Assembly (NCBI GenBank): GCA_012519555.1
Contig: JAAYPY010000160.1
Coordinates: forward strand, 1-32,813
Source of the DNA: Tissierellia bacterium
GTDB lineage: Bacteria > Bacillota > Clostridia > Tissierellales > Sedimentibacteraceae
Reading direction: 5' to 3'
DNA length: 32,813 nucleotides
This document shows, in pieces, positions 19,037-27,489 of this stretch. Position 1 is the first letter of the stretch. Every line of letters starts with the position of its first letter. The notes below the pieces were generated by a model. It made no database searches and had not been told where the DNA came from. It saw nothing but the letters and a program-made list of their open reading frames with translations. The translations under genes were made by a program, and so were the position numbers.

Positions 19037-20191
19037 ATGAAAAAAATAGGTATTATCATTGGCGGTAAATCCGTTGAACACGAAGTTTCAATAATAACAG
19101 GCCTGCAGGTTTTTGAAAACATAGACAAAAGCATTTATGAACCTAAGATAATATATATACAAAAGGACGGTAAATGGCTGTTTGGTGACAGTCTCCATGA
19201 CATAAACAATTTTAAAGCAAAAAAATTTGAAGATGCATATGAGGTTTTGCCGGGATTTAAAAATGAGAAGCTGATTCTCTACCCTCACCCTGAACTTAAA
19301 ACAAGGATTTTCGGAAAAAAATATCCTGCATATGAAATTGATATTGTATTTCCTGCTGTTCATGGCACAAACGTGGAGGACGGTGCACTACAGGGCCTAT
19401 TACAGATGAACGGAATTCCTTATGCATTTGGCTCTGTCTTGTGCTCTGCTGTAGGAATGGATAAGGTAATAATGAAGAAGGTATTTCAAAGCTGCAACCT
19501 TCCAATCGTTGATTATGTTTGGTTTTACAGAAGCAGCTATGAAGAAAACAAAGTTAAATATATAGAAAAAGCTGAAAACATTGGATACCCTCTTATCATA
19601 AAGCCTGCTAATTTAGGATCAAGCGTCGGAATCAGCAAGGCAAAGAATTTGGATGAATTATTATTTGCTATTGATGTTGCCATGTCTTATGACAGAAAAA
19701 TAATTGTAGAAAAATGCATTGAGAATGTGCGAGAAATAAACTGTGCTGTAATCGGATACGAAAATGACCTTCAAACTTCTCTTTGCGAAGAGCCTGTCGG
19801 CTGGAAAGAATTTTTAACTTATGAAGATAAATATGTTAACAGAAAGAAAGATTCAAGTGAATCTAAACGTCGAATACCGGCAGAGATAGATGAAGAAATT
19901 GAAAAACAAATTAAAGATTATGCAATGGAAGCCTTCAAAGCAGTGGATGGCTGCGGAAATGCACGAATAGATTTTCTGCTAAGTGGCAACAATATATTTG
20001 TAAATGAAATCAATACAATACCGGGCTCCCTAGCTTTTTATCTTTGGGAAGGAAAGGGAATAACATTTAAAAAATTAATTACAACAATTATTGAGCTCGC
20101 AGAGGTTCAGCACAAGCAAAGAAAAGTCAACATTATTTCATACGACATTGATTTATTAAATAAAATGAGTGCAGGGGGAAAGAATAAATAA
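19037..20191 (+). CDS. ddl: D-alanine--D-alanine ligase
   Basis: Makes the D-Ala-D-Ala dipeptide used by MurF. The start at 19037 (MKKIGIIIGGKSVEHEVS) is behind TTATGGAGGAAGTC; the track start at 19025 is within that ribosome site. ATP-grasp signatures are GGKSVEHEVSIITG, PLIIKPANLGSSVGISKA, REINCAVIG and FVNEINTIPGSLAFYLWE. The loop FLTYEDKYVN has the Tyr seen in D-Ala-specific ligases, not the His of D-Lac types. The length of 384 is normal. It lies 15 bases after the shifted murF tail, supporting that the original murF ended there. Confidence 0.94.
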   Translation: MKKIGIIIGGKSVEHEVSIITGLQVFENIDKSIYEPKIIYIQKDGKWLFGDSLHDINNFKAKKFEDAYEVLPGFKNEKLILYPHPELKTRIFGKKYPAYEIDIVFPAVHGTNVEDGALQGLLQMNGIPYAFGSVLCSAVGMDKVIMKKVFQSCNLPIVDYVWFYRSSYEENKVKYIEKAENIGYPLIIKPANLGSSVGISKAKNLDELLFAIDVAMSYDRKIIVEKCIENVREINCAVIGYENDLQTSLCEEPVGWKEFLTYEDKYVNRKKDSSESKRRIPAEIDEEIEKQIKDYAMEAFKAVDGCGNARIDFLLSGNNIFVNEINTIPGSLAFYLWEGKGITFKKLITTIIELAEVQHKQRKVNIISYDIDLLNKMSAGGKNK

Positions 20192-20211
20192 GAGACTCAG
20201 GAGAAAAATTC

Positions 20212-22323
20212 ATGAACTTTAAAGAAAAAATATTGGCATTTATGAAGGAAGAAACATATAAGCCTTTAACATTCAAAGAACTTCTTCAAGCATTTGAAAT
20301 TGAAGGAAAAATGAAAAAAGCACTCTTGGTTGCTTTAAACGAACTTGAAGATGAAGGCAAAATAATATTCACCAGGTCTGAAAGATACGGCCTACCTGAA
20401 AAAATGAATTTAGTTATAGGCACTTTGGAAGGACATCAAAAAGGATATGCCTTTTTAATACCTGATGATAAAAATTTAAAAGACCTTTTCATTTCACCGG
20501 TGGACATGAACGGTGCAATGCACGGAGACCGGGTAATTGTAAGACCTATGAAGGTTTTGGAAGATGTTAAAAGCCCCGAAGGGAAAGTTATAAGAATAAT
20601 TGAAAGAGCCAATAATTATGTAATCGGAACATTTCAAAAAAGCAAGCACTTTGGTTTTGTGGTGCCTGATGACAAAAGAATTGCTTTTGACATATTCGTT
20701 CCAAAAGAAGAATTTAACAAGGCAGAGGAAAATAATAAGGTTTCTGTAAAAATAACCGAATGGCCTGACCAGCGAAAGAATCCGGAAGGGACTATAGTTG
20801 AAGTAATAGGCGATATTGCAGACACTAAGACTCATATTGATGCTGTGCTCTTGGCTAAGAAGGTAAGACAGGTTTTCCCGGAGGATGTAATAAGGGAAGC
20901 TAAAAGAGTTTCTGATGAAGGAATACATGAATTAGAAATAAAAGGCAGAAAAGATTTAAGAAAACTTAATATAATTACAATTGACGGCAGTGATGCAAAG
21001 GATTTGGATGATGCAGTATATGCAGAAAGGTTAAGTGACAATAAATACATCTTAAGCGTTCATATTGCCGATGTAACTCATTATGTTAAAGAAGACGGGA
21101 AATTAGACAAAGAAGCCCTCAAAAGGGCAACCAGTATATATTTGACAGACCGAGTTATTCCAATGCTTCCAAAAGAACTTTCAAACGGAGTCTGCAGTTT
21201 AAATCCGGGAGAAGATAAGCTTACTCTTTCCGTTGAAATGACTATAAATAAAGATGGTAAGGTTATTGATTATAAAATATTTGAAAGTATAGTGAATAAC
21301 AGATATAGAATGACCTATGATGATGTGACGGAAATACTTGAAAATAATAATGAAGAATTGACCTATAAGTATAATGATATTGTTCCCATGCTTAAAACAA
21401 TGGAAGAATTAAGTTTAATACTCAGGAGAAAAAGAGACTTAAGAGGAGCCATTGATTTTGAGTTTCCTGAGAGAAAAATAATAACTGATGAAAGCGGTAA
21501 AGCAATTGATGTAACAAAGTATGAAAGAAGAACTTCAAATAAGATAATAGAAGAATTTATGCTTGTGTGCAATGAAACTGTTGCAGAGCATTATTACTGG
21601 CTTAACATGCCCTTTGTTTACAGAGTGCATGAGGAGCCGGACGAAGAAAAAATGTATGAATTCAGCAAATTCATCCATAATTTTGGTTATACTTTAAAAG
21701 GTAATAATATACATCCAAAAGAGCTCCAACAGCTCTTAAACAAAATTAAAGATACAAAAGAAGAATCTTTAATTAATAACATGATGCTGAGGTCATTAAA
21801 AAAAGCAATTTATTCACCTGATGCTTCAAATCACTTTGGGCTGGCTGCCAAATATTATTGCCACTTTACTTCACCCATAAGAAGATATCCGGACTTGCAG
21901 ATACATAGGATTATTAAAGGTCAAATAAAGGGAAAATTCTCAGAGGAAGCTTTACAAAAGCTTTTCGAGCGAACTGCAATGGTTGCTGAACAGTCATCCA
22001 AAATGGAAAGAGTTGCGGACGAAGTTGAAAGAGATACGGATAAAATAAAAATAGCTGAATTTATGTCTGACAAAATCGGTGAAGAATATGAAGGCGTAGT
22101 TTCAGGGGTAACTAACTTCGGTGTTTTTGTTGAGCTTGAAAACACTGTTGAAGGACTTGTACACATCTCCAATATGGTTGATGACTACTATATATATGAC
22201 GACGAGAAAAAAGAGCTTTTTGGACAGGGTAGTCATAAGGCATTTAAAATCGGAGACCTGGTAAAAATTAGAGTTGATAAGGTAAGTATTCCAAAAGCAG
22301 AAATAGATTTTGCATTTATTTAA
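20212..22323 (+). CDS. rnr: Ribonuclease R
   Basis: A processive 3'-to-5' exoribonuclease that degrades structured RNA and works with tmRNA in trans-translation. Visible, in order: an N-terminal winged-helix region (FKEKILAFMKEETYKPLTFKEL), cold-shock domains (MNLVIGTLEGHQKGYAFLIPDD and NYVIGTFQKSKHFGFVVPDD), the RNB catalytic core TIDGSDAKDLDDAVYAE, HFTSPIRRYPDLQIHR, and a C-terminal S1 domain GEEYEGVVSGVTNFGVFVELEN. The 703 residues end right after S1, without the basic tail of larger homologues. AGGAG precedes the ATG. tmRNA lies 113 bases downstream. Confidence 0.95.
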   Translation: MNFKEKILAFMKEETYKPLTFKELLQAFEIEGKMKKALLVALNELEDEGKIIFTRSERYGLPEKMNLVIGTLEGHQKGYAFLIPDDKNLKDLFISPVDMNGAMHGDRVIVRPMKVLEDVKSPEGKVIRIIERANNYVIGTFQKSKHFGFVVPDDKRIAFDIFVPKEEFNKAEENNKVSVKITEWPDQRKNPEGTIVEVIGDIADTKTHIDAVLLAKKVRQVFPEDVIREAKRVSDEGIHELEIKGRKDLRKLNIITIDGSDAKDLDDAVYAERLSDNKYILSVHIADVTHYVKEDGKLDKEALKRATSIYLTDRVIPMLPKELSNGVCSLNPGEDKLTLSVEMTINKDGKVIDYKIFESIVNNRYRMTYDDVTEILENNNEELTYKYNDIVPMLKTMEELSLILRRKRDLRGAIDFEFPERKIITDESGKAIDVTKYERRTSNKIIEEFMLVCNETVAEHYYWLNMPFVYRVHEEPDEEKMYEFSKFIHNFGYTLKGNNIHPKELQQLLNKIKDTKEESLINNMMLRSLKKAIYSPDASNHFGLAAKYYCHFTSPIRRYPDLQIHRIIKGQIKGKFSEEALQKLFERTAMVAEQSSKMERVADEVERDTDKIKIAEFMSDKIGEEYEGVVSGVTNFGVFVELENTVEGLVHISNMVDDYYIYDDEKKELFGQGSHKAFKIGDLVKIRVDKVSIPKAEIDFAFI

Positions 22324-22338
22324 AATTTGTGCTATTAT
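22310..22338 (+). promoter_or_regulatory. Possible tmRNA promoter overlapping the end of rnr
   Basis: TTGCAT (22310-22315) and TATTAT (22333-22338) have a 17-base spacer and start within the last rnr codons. This would give a precursor with a leader of roughly 90 bases. The match is moderate. Confidence 0.4.
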
Positions 22339-22436
22339 AAATACAGGTATTTAGTCGATAATACTATTAAGTTTTGTTTAAGGTTAATCTTTTATGATTA
22401 ATAAAGAGGTAATCATTGACTGACCCCTAAGATTTC

Positions 22437-22787
22437 GGGGGCGTAAATGGTTTCGACGGGGATATAGAAGTTAGATAAGCGAGTCGTTGCGCTGAACAAC
22501 GTTAAAAGCGGCAAAAAAAATAAACGCAAACGAAAATAATTTAGCTTACGCAGCTTAAGAGCTGCAGCTTGTTCCGCTTAACCGACCTGTAGGTTAATCC
22601 GGGGCATCATTTAAATCAGGGAAGACTTAAGGGACTCTTCGACCTTAAGTTGAACAATTGAAGATAGCAGACACTAAAGCCTGGACATAGGCGATAGTTG
22701 AGGCGAAAATCAAATTATGTCCTGCACTCGGAGAAAGTCTAATGGAAATGTTTTCGGACGTGGGTTCGACTCCCACCGCCTCCATCA
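22437..22787 (+). ncRNA. ssrA: Transfer-messenger RNA (tmRNA)
   Basis: This is a one-piece tmRNA. The 5' end GGGGGCGTAAATGGTTTCGACGGGG and the 3' T-arm and acceptor GTGGGTTCGACTCCCACCGCCTCCA pair as the alanine tRNA-like domain (GGGGGCG with CGCCTCC, one G-U). The tag frame begins at GCA 22526 and reads ANENNLAYAA then TAA (22556-22558). The base after the discriminator A is T (TCA, not CCA), so CCA is probably added enzymatically. The mature length is about 348. The gene follows rnr; its partner smpB is about 8 kb downstream. Confidence 0.97.
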
Positions 22788-22796
22788 AGCCTTTCC

Positions 22797-22831
22797 GGGG
22801 CTTTCACTGTAAAAAGTGGAAGCCCCTTTTT
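22797..22831 (+). terminator. Terminator of tmRNA
   Basis: GGGGCTTTCAC (22797-22807) and GTGGAAGCCCC (22816-22826) form an 11-bp stem with one G-U, followed by TTTTT. Confidence 0.9.
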
Positions 22832-22877
22832 CGTAGATTTATTGGGGTAACAGCTTCACCCAGCTTTCCCCTACAAG

Positions 22878-22902
22878 CTCCTCAAATATGAGGAGTTTTT
22901 TT
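22878..22902 (+). terminator. Second terminator-like hairpin downstream of tmRNA
   Basis: CTCCTCA (22878-22884) / TGAGGAG (22889-22895) with loop AATA and a run of seven T. It would stop any read-through before the dipeptidase gene. The remaining gap to pepD holds no gene. Confidence 0.7.
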
Positions 22903-22986
22903 ATATCAAATGGTTAATAGTTAAAATTATGGTAAATATATATATGATTTAAATTTTGAAAAATTTAGTAAGAAAGGATATCGGCC

Positions 22987-24444
22987 ATGACTGAAGTACT
23001 TAAAGATTTACAACCTCTTGATGTATTCAAATATTTTGAAAAGCTTTCACAAATTCCAAGATGTTCAGGTAATGAAAAAGAGGTCAGCGATTATTTAGTA
23101 TCATTTGCTAGGGAGAATAATTTGGAATATGTTCAAGATTCTGCATTAAATGTTGTTATTAGAAAGAAGGCATCATTAGGATATGAAAATAGTCCTGCCG
23201 TTGTTTTGCAGGGACATATGGACATGGTGTGTGAAAAAGATGCAAATATAGTACATGATTTTACTAAGGATCAGCTTAAATTGAGAATTATAGATGATAA
23301 GGTATATGCAACCGGTACTACATTGGGAGCAGATAATGGAATTGCAGTTGCTATGGGATTGGCATTATTAGCTTCTAATGAATATCAACATCCGGCAATA
23401 GAATTACTTGTAACCACTTCTGAGGAAACAGGTATGGATGGGGCTTTTGCCCTAGACCCTAAGAATATAAATGGCAGAATCTTAATTAATATTGATTCAG
23501 AAGAAGAGGGTACCATATTGGTGAGTTGTGCCGGCGGGGTTACAGCTAAAACATCAATTCCTATAAAGTTTGAACCAGTAAATGAAAAACTTGTACCATA
23601 TTTAATCAAGATAAGAGGCCTTATGGGAGGACACTCCGGAATGGAAATTGACAAGGAAAGGGGAAATTCCAATAAATTAATGGGTCGAATACTTATGAAT
23701 ATCATATCTGAAACCGATATTAGGCTCAGTTCAATAAATGGCGGCTCTAAGCATAATGCAATTCCACGTGAGACGGATGCTGTTATTTTGGTAAAGGCTG
23801 AGGATAGTACTATAGTTGAGAAAAAAATTTCAGAGTATGATGAAATATTTAAAAATGAGTTGAGAACTCCTGACCCTGATATTAGATTAGAATTTGAAGT
23901 TTTATCTCCTATTCCTTCACACATGCTTACAAAAGAATCAACTGATAATGTAATAAACTATCTATACTTGATTGTTAATGGAGTTACTTCAATGAGCATG
24001 GATATTGATGGTTTAGTGGAAAGCTCCTTGAATTTAGGAATTGTTACAAGCTATGAAGATAGGGTGGAGTTCATAAGCTCAATCCGAAGCTCTGTTAAGA
24101 GTTTAAAAGAAGAATTATTCAAAAAAATACTTGTGACTGCTAAAATTAACGGCGGCAGTGTAACCAGTGAATCTGATTATCCTGAATGGGCATATAATCC
24201 CAATTCAAAAATTAGAACAATTTTTGAAAATGTTTATGAAAAAATGTACGGAAAAAAGCCTCATATATCTGCAATACACGCAGGTCTTGAATGCGGGCTC
24301 TTTTCAGAGAAATTTGGTGAATTAGATGCAATTTCTTTTGGACCAAATTTATATGATGTTCATACTCCAAATGAAAATATGAGTATTTCCTCTGTTCAAA
24401 GAAGCTGGGAATTTTTACTTGAAGTATTAAAAAATATTAAATGA
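22987..24444 (+). CDS. pepD: Aminoacyl-histidine dipeptidase (M20 family, PepD-like)
   Basis: A cytosolic Zn-dependent dipeptidase, probably of broad Xaa-His type. The metal and catalytic motifs are LQGHMDMVCEKD (His/Asp), LGADNGIAVAMGLAL (bridging Asp), TTSEETGMDGA (catalytic Glu and Zn Glu) and INIDSEEEG. GLMGGHSGMEID is the dimerisation-region signature, and the C-terminal HAGLECGLF supplies the last ligand. The 485-residue length is normal. The next gene, 19 bases away, is an OPT-family transporter, so the pair likely imports and cleaves small peptides that supply amino acids, including glycine, for fermentation. Confidence 0.93.
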   Translation: MTEVLKDLQPLDVFKYFEKLSQIPRCSGNEKEVSDYLVSFARENNLEYVQDSALNVVIRKKASLGYENSPAVVLQGHMDMVCEKDANIVHDFTKDQLKLRIIDDKVYATGTTLGADNGIAVAMGLALLASNEYQHPAIELLVTTSEETGMDGAFALDPKNINGRILINIDSEEEGTILVSCAGGVTAKTSIPIKFEPVNEKLVPYLIKIRGLMGGHSGMEIDKERGNSNKLMGRILMNIISETDIRLSSINGGSKHNAIPRETDAVILVKAEDSTIVEKKISEYDEIFKNELRTPDPDIRLEFEVLSPIPSHMLTKESTDNVINYLYLIVNGVTSMSMDIDGLVESSLNLGIVTSYEDRVEFISSIRSSVKSLKEELFKKILVTAKINGGSVTSESDYPEWAYNPNSKIRTIFENVYEKMYGKKPHISAIHAGLECGLFSEKFGELDAISFGPNLYDVHTPNENMSISSVQRSWEFLLEVLKNIK

Positions 24445-24463
24445 TGTCTTAGGGAGGTTATTA

Positions 24464-26374
24464 ATGGATAAAAAGTTATCAAAAGATGCATATGGCAATA
24501 TATCCGGTAAAGATTACGTGCCGTATATTTCAACCGGTTCAAAGTTAGGTGGAAGTATTGCTATACTAATTATAGGTATTGTCTTGTCAGCCTTGTTTGC
24601 GGCATCTACCGCATACTCCGGTATGAAATCAGGTCTTACGGTTGCTGCCGGTATACCGGGCTCTATTATAGGCTCAGCATTTGTATCAGCATTTTCAAAA
24701 AAGAATGGGATTCTTGGAAAAAATTTAATACAAGGTATGTCTAGTGGCGGAGAATCAGTTGCCAGCGGTATAATATTCGTATTGCTGGCAGTTCTCTTAA
24801 TAGGTTTTAATGTTTCTTTCTTAGAAGGTTTTGCAGTTGGCGCAAGCGGAGTTCTATTTGGTATTGGAATAGCTGGTATAGTTCAGAAATACTTAATAGT
24901 AGAAGAACATGGAAAGTTAATGTATCCTGAGTCAATGGCCATATCAGAAACACTTGTTGCTTCAGAGGGTGCTGGTGAATCAATAAAATTCATGGGAATA
25001 GGGTTTGTGATAGGTGGTGCTATAACTGTTGTTACAAGTGCATTTTTAAATGCAGCTAACAATGTTATAAGCTATGTTAACGAATCCTTCTATAAGTGGA
25101 GATTTCAGATTGAAGTTAATCCACTATTGTTAGGTATAGGATTTATAGTTGGATTGGATGTTTCATTAACCATGTTTGCCGGTTCCGTATTAGCTAACTT
25201 TGGTATTCTGCCTTTGATAGGTTACTTTACTGCTCTTGGTCAAAGCGGTGAATTTGTATGGAATGACCCAAGTATTGCTATCAATGCAATGAGTGTTTCT
25301 GACATATCCGGCAGTTATGTAAAATATATTGGTGCAGGCATGATGCTTTCAGGTGGTTTAATAGGGGCCATAAAGCTAATACCGACTATTATTTCTTCCA
25401 TAAAGGAAACCCTTGGTGCTAAATCAACAAATAATGACCATAGCTCATCAGTTGGAACATTAATATTATTAGGTGGTATAATAATAGGATTTTTAGCCGG
25501 TTTTTTGATTTCTGACGGCAATATGCTAATGGCAATTCTTGCATCTGTTTTATCTTTATTTTTATCACTGCTCTTTGTCATTGTTTCAGGTCGTTTAACA
25601 GGTACCGTTGGAACTTCAAACCTTCCTGTCTCCGGTATGACAATAGCTTCATTGGTTCTTATAACTTTATTGTTTGCAGTATTTGGATGGGTAAGCAGTG
25701 AAAATAACAAATCTTTACTTTTGTTCGGTACATTTATAGTCACTGCAATTGCTATTGCAGGAGGTTACAGTCAATCTCAAAAAGTTTCTTTTATATTAGG
25801 CGGAGATAAAAATGAAATGCAAAAATACTTTACTCTTGCTTCGATAGTAGGTGTTGTAGTTGTTATCAGCACTATAATTATTCTATCAAGCCAGCTTGCA
25901 TTAACCGGTGATGATGTGACCTTTGCTTTGCCGCAAGCTAACTTAATGGCAACTTTAACTGCCGGTATAATATCCGGTGAGCTGCCTTGGGTTATGATAA
26001 TTGTAGGCATTGTTATTGGAATTGTGTTGTTTTTATTAAATCTCCCTATAATGACAATCGCTGTAGGTTTCTATTTACCCATATCCACTACTTCTATAAT
26101 TTTATATGGAGCTTTTATTCGTTTATTAATTGAAAGAACTTCAAAATCCGAAAAGGAAAAAGATGTTAAAATTTCTAATGGAATAAGTTTGTCTTCAGGG
26201 CTTGTAGCAGGTGGTTCCATAATAGGCCTTGTGGGGATTATACTTCAAATTTCGGGTATTTTAAAAGGAGCCGCACCAAGTGGTTTCGCCCAAACGAATG
26301 GTATGGCATTCTTGTTGTTGGCTCTACTTTCAATAGCGACAATACTTCCTATAATTAACAGTAAAATCAGTTGA
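24464..26374 (+). CDS. OPT family oligopeptide transporter
   Basis: A membrane protein of 636 residues with many hydrophobic segments, roughly 14-16. It has the conserved ALFAASTAYSGMKSGLTVAAGIPGSIIGSAF region near the N terminus and GEHGKLMYPESMAISETLVASEG-like sequence in the middle (VEEHGKLMYPES), both typical of prokaryotic OPT transporters. It is thought to use an ion gradient to take up peptides or metal chelates. GAGGTTATTA precedes the ATG, and it directly follows the dipeptidase. The exact substrate is unknown. Confidence 0.92.
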   Translation: MDKKLSKDAYGNISGKDYVPYISTGSKLGGSIAILIIGIVLSALFAASTAYSGMKSGLTVAAGIPGSIIGSAFVSAFSKKNGILGKNLIQGMSSGGESVASGIIFVLLAVLLIGFNVSFLEGFAVGASGVLFGIGIAGIVQKYLIVEEHGKLMYPESMAISETLVASEGAGESIKFMGIGFVIGGAITVVTSAFLNAANNVISYVNESFYKWRFQIEVNPLLLGIGFIVGLDVSLTMFAGSVLANFGILPLIGYFTALGQSGEFVWNDPSIAINAMSVSDISGSYVKYIGAGMMLSGGLIGAIKLIPTIISSIKETLGAKSTNNDHSSSVGTLILLGGIIIGFLAGFLISDGNMLMAILASVLSLFLSLLFVIVSGRLTGTVGTSNLPVSGMTIASLVLITLLFAVFGWVSSENNKSLLLFGTFIVTAIAIAGGYSQSQKVSFILGGDKNEMQKYFTLASIVGVVVVISTIIILSSQLALTGDDVTFALPQANLMATLTAGIISGELPWVMIIVGIVIGIVLFLLNLPIMTIAVGFYLPISTTSIILYGAFIRLLIERTSKSEKEKDVKISNGISLSSGLVAGGSIIGLVGIILQISGILKGAAPSGFAQTNGMAFLLLALLSIATILPIINSKIS

Positions 26375-26385
26375 CTTTATTACTT

Positions 26386-26440
26386 AAAAAATATCGAACC
26401 TCCGGTATTTTTCTGAAAGCCCGGAGGTTCGATATTTTTT
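26386..26440. terminator. Perfect 20-bp bidirectional terminator after the OPT gene
   Basis: AAAAAATATCGAACCTCCGG (26386-26405) and CCGGAGGTTCGATATTTTTT (26421-26440) are exact reverse complements with a 15-base loop, flanked by A-run and T-run, so it would act on both strands. Confidence 0.9.
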
Positions 26441-26506
26441 GTGTTAAAAATGTCGAGCACTATTAAGTTATTTTTGGTATTATGAGTTTGTAAAGGAGTG
26501 AAATTG

Positions 26507-27373
26507 ATGATAAAAGAATTAAATCATGTCATAGACTACATAGATGACCATTTAACTGACGACTTATCTCCTGATATAATTTCTGAATATGCCGGTGTAT
26601 CAGATTATCATTTTAGAAAGATATTTTTTTATCTTTCAGGGATGACACTAAGTGAATATATCAAAAACAGAAAGCTGTCGGAAGCTAATAAGGATTTGTT
26701 AAAGGGAGAAAGGGTGACGGATGTTGCTTTAAAATATGGTTATCAGTCTATGGATGGCTTCACACGAGCATTTAAAAAATGGAGTGGTTTTCTACCGTCC
26801 GATGTAATAAAAAGAGGTGTAAGCAAATCTTTTCCAAAACTTTCATTCATAATAACCGTTAAAGGAGGAATTTCTATGGAATTTAGAATTGAAGAAAAAC
26901 CAAGATTCAATATTGTTGGTGTAAGTAAGCGTGTACCTATGCAATTTGAAGGAGTTAATGATGAGATAGTAAAGCTTGCAATGAGTATAACTGATGGACA
27001 AAAAAATGAAATGCATTCTCTACAAAATATGGCACCCTATGAAATTGTCAATGCTTCTTATGATGCTGATGCTGACTTTTTAAGAGAAGAGGGAGATTTA
27101 ACTCATATGATAGGTGTTTTGACTACTGAAAACGAAATAAGCGATAATTTGGATAAAGTAACGGTGGATGCTTGTACTTGGGCAGTGTTTCCAAACGAAG
27201 GACCTTTTCCTTCTACCCTACAAAACACGATGGCCAAAGTATATTCAGAATGGCTTCCTTCCTCAGATTACGAAATTATTAGGGCTCCATCTTTTTCTTT
27301 TACTAATTTTAATAAAGATAAAAAAGATTACGCTTACAGTGAAATTTGGATTCCAGTAAGAAAAAAACAATAA
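26507..27373 (+). CDS. AraC-family transcriptional regulator with GyrI-like effector-binding domain
   Basis: A DNA-binding activator-type protein. Residues about 1-105 carry a double helix-turn-helix (ISEYAGVSDYHFRKIFFYLSGMTLSEYIKNRKLSEA, VTDVALKYGYQSMDGFTRAFKKWSGFLPSDVIK). From about residue 124 (MEFRIEEKPRFNIVGVSKRV) a GyrI/SOUL-like effector-binding domain follows, ending YSEIWIPVRKKQ. Starts at 26498 (GTG) or 26504 (TTG) overlap the AAAGGAGTG ribosome site; the ATG at 26507 is preferred, giving 288 residues. An internal AAAGGAGG stands 8 bases upstream of the in-frame ATG at 26876. No neighbour shows an obvious target. Confidence 0.9.
   Translation: MIKELNHVIDYIDDHLTDDLSPDIISEYAGVSDYHFRKIFFYLSGMTLSEYIKNRKLSEANKDLLKGERVTDVALKYGYQSMDGFTRAFKKWSGFLPSDVIKRGVSKSFPKLSFIITVKGGISMEFRIEEKPRFNIVGVSKRVPMQFEGVNDEIVKLAMSITDGQKNEMHSLQNMAPYEIVNASYDADADFLREEGDLTHMIGVLTTENEISDNLDKVTVDACTWAVFPNEGPFPSTLQNTMAKVYSEWLPSSDYEIIRAPSFSFTNFNKDKKDYAYSEIWIPVRKKQ
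26861..26878 (+). promoter_or_regulatory. Internal Shine-Dalgarno and in-frame ATG in the AraC-type gene
   Basis: AAAGGAGGAATTTCTATG encodes KGGISM and is also an ideal ribosome binding site with an in-frame start at 26876. Initiation here would give a 165-residue effector-binding domain without DNA-binding part. Confidence 0.55.
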
Positions 27374-27389
27374 GTAAATTTAAAAATAA

Positions 27390-27428
27390 TATCAAAAATA
27401 CTCTTCTATTTGAGGAGTATTTTTGATA
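27390..27428 (+). terminator. Terminator after the AraC-type gene
   Basis: TATCAAAAATACTC (27390-27403) pairs exactly with GAGTATTTTTGATA (27415-27428). The right arm includes a T-run, so it fits an intrinsic terminator. Confidence 0.8.
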
Positions 27429-27489
27429 GCAGATATTAATAAAACATGTTATACTGTTAATGAAAAAGACTTATTATTTAGGAGATTCA

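Noticed and set aside
22832-22877. Possible tRNA or small RNA after tmRNA (GGGGTAACAGCTTCACCCAGC)
   Set aside because: No cloverleaf or TTCGA arm can be formed; only short complementarity.
23385-23924. 179-residue minus-strand ORF opposite pepD
   Set aside because: Shadow of an intact dipeptidase gene, no motif.
27168-27359. 63-residue + strand ORF inside the AraC-type gene
   Set aside because: Out-of-frame shadow of a real domain with no ribosome binding site.
27423-27455. Promoter TTGATA...TATACT before yitT
   Set aside because: The spacer is 21 bases and the -35 lies within the terminator arm, so the match is not convincing.
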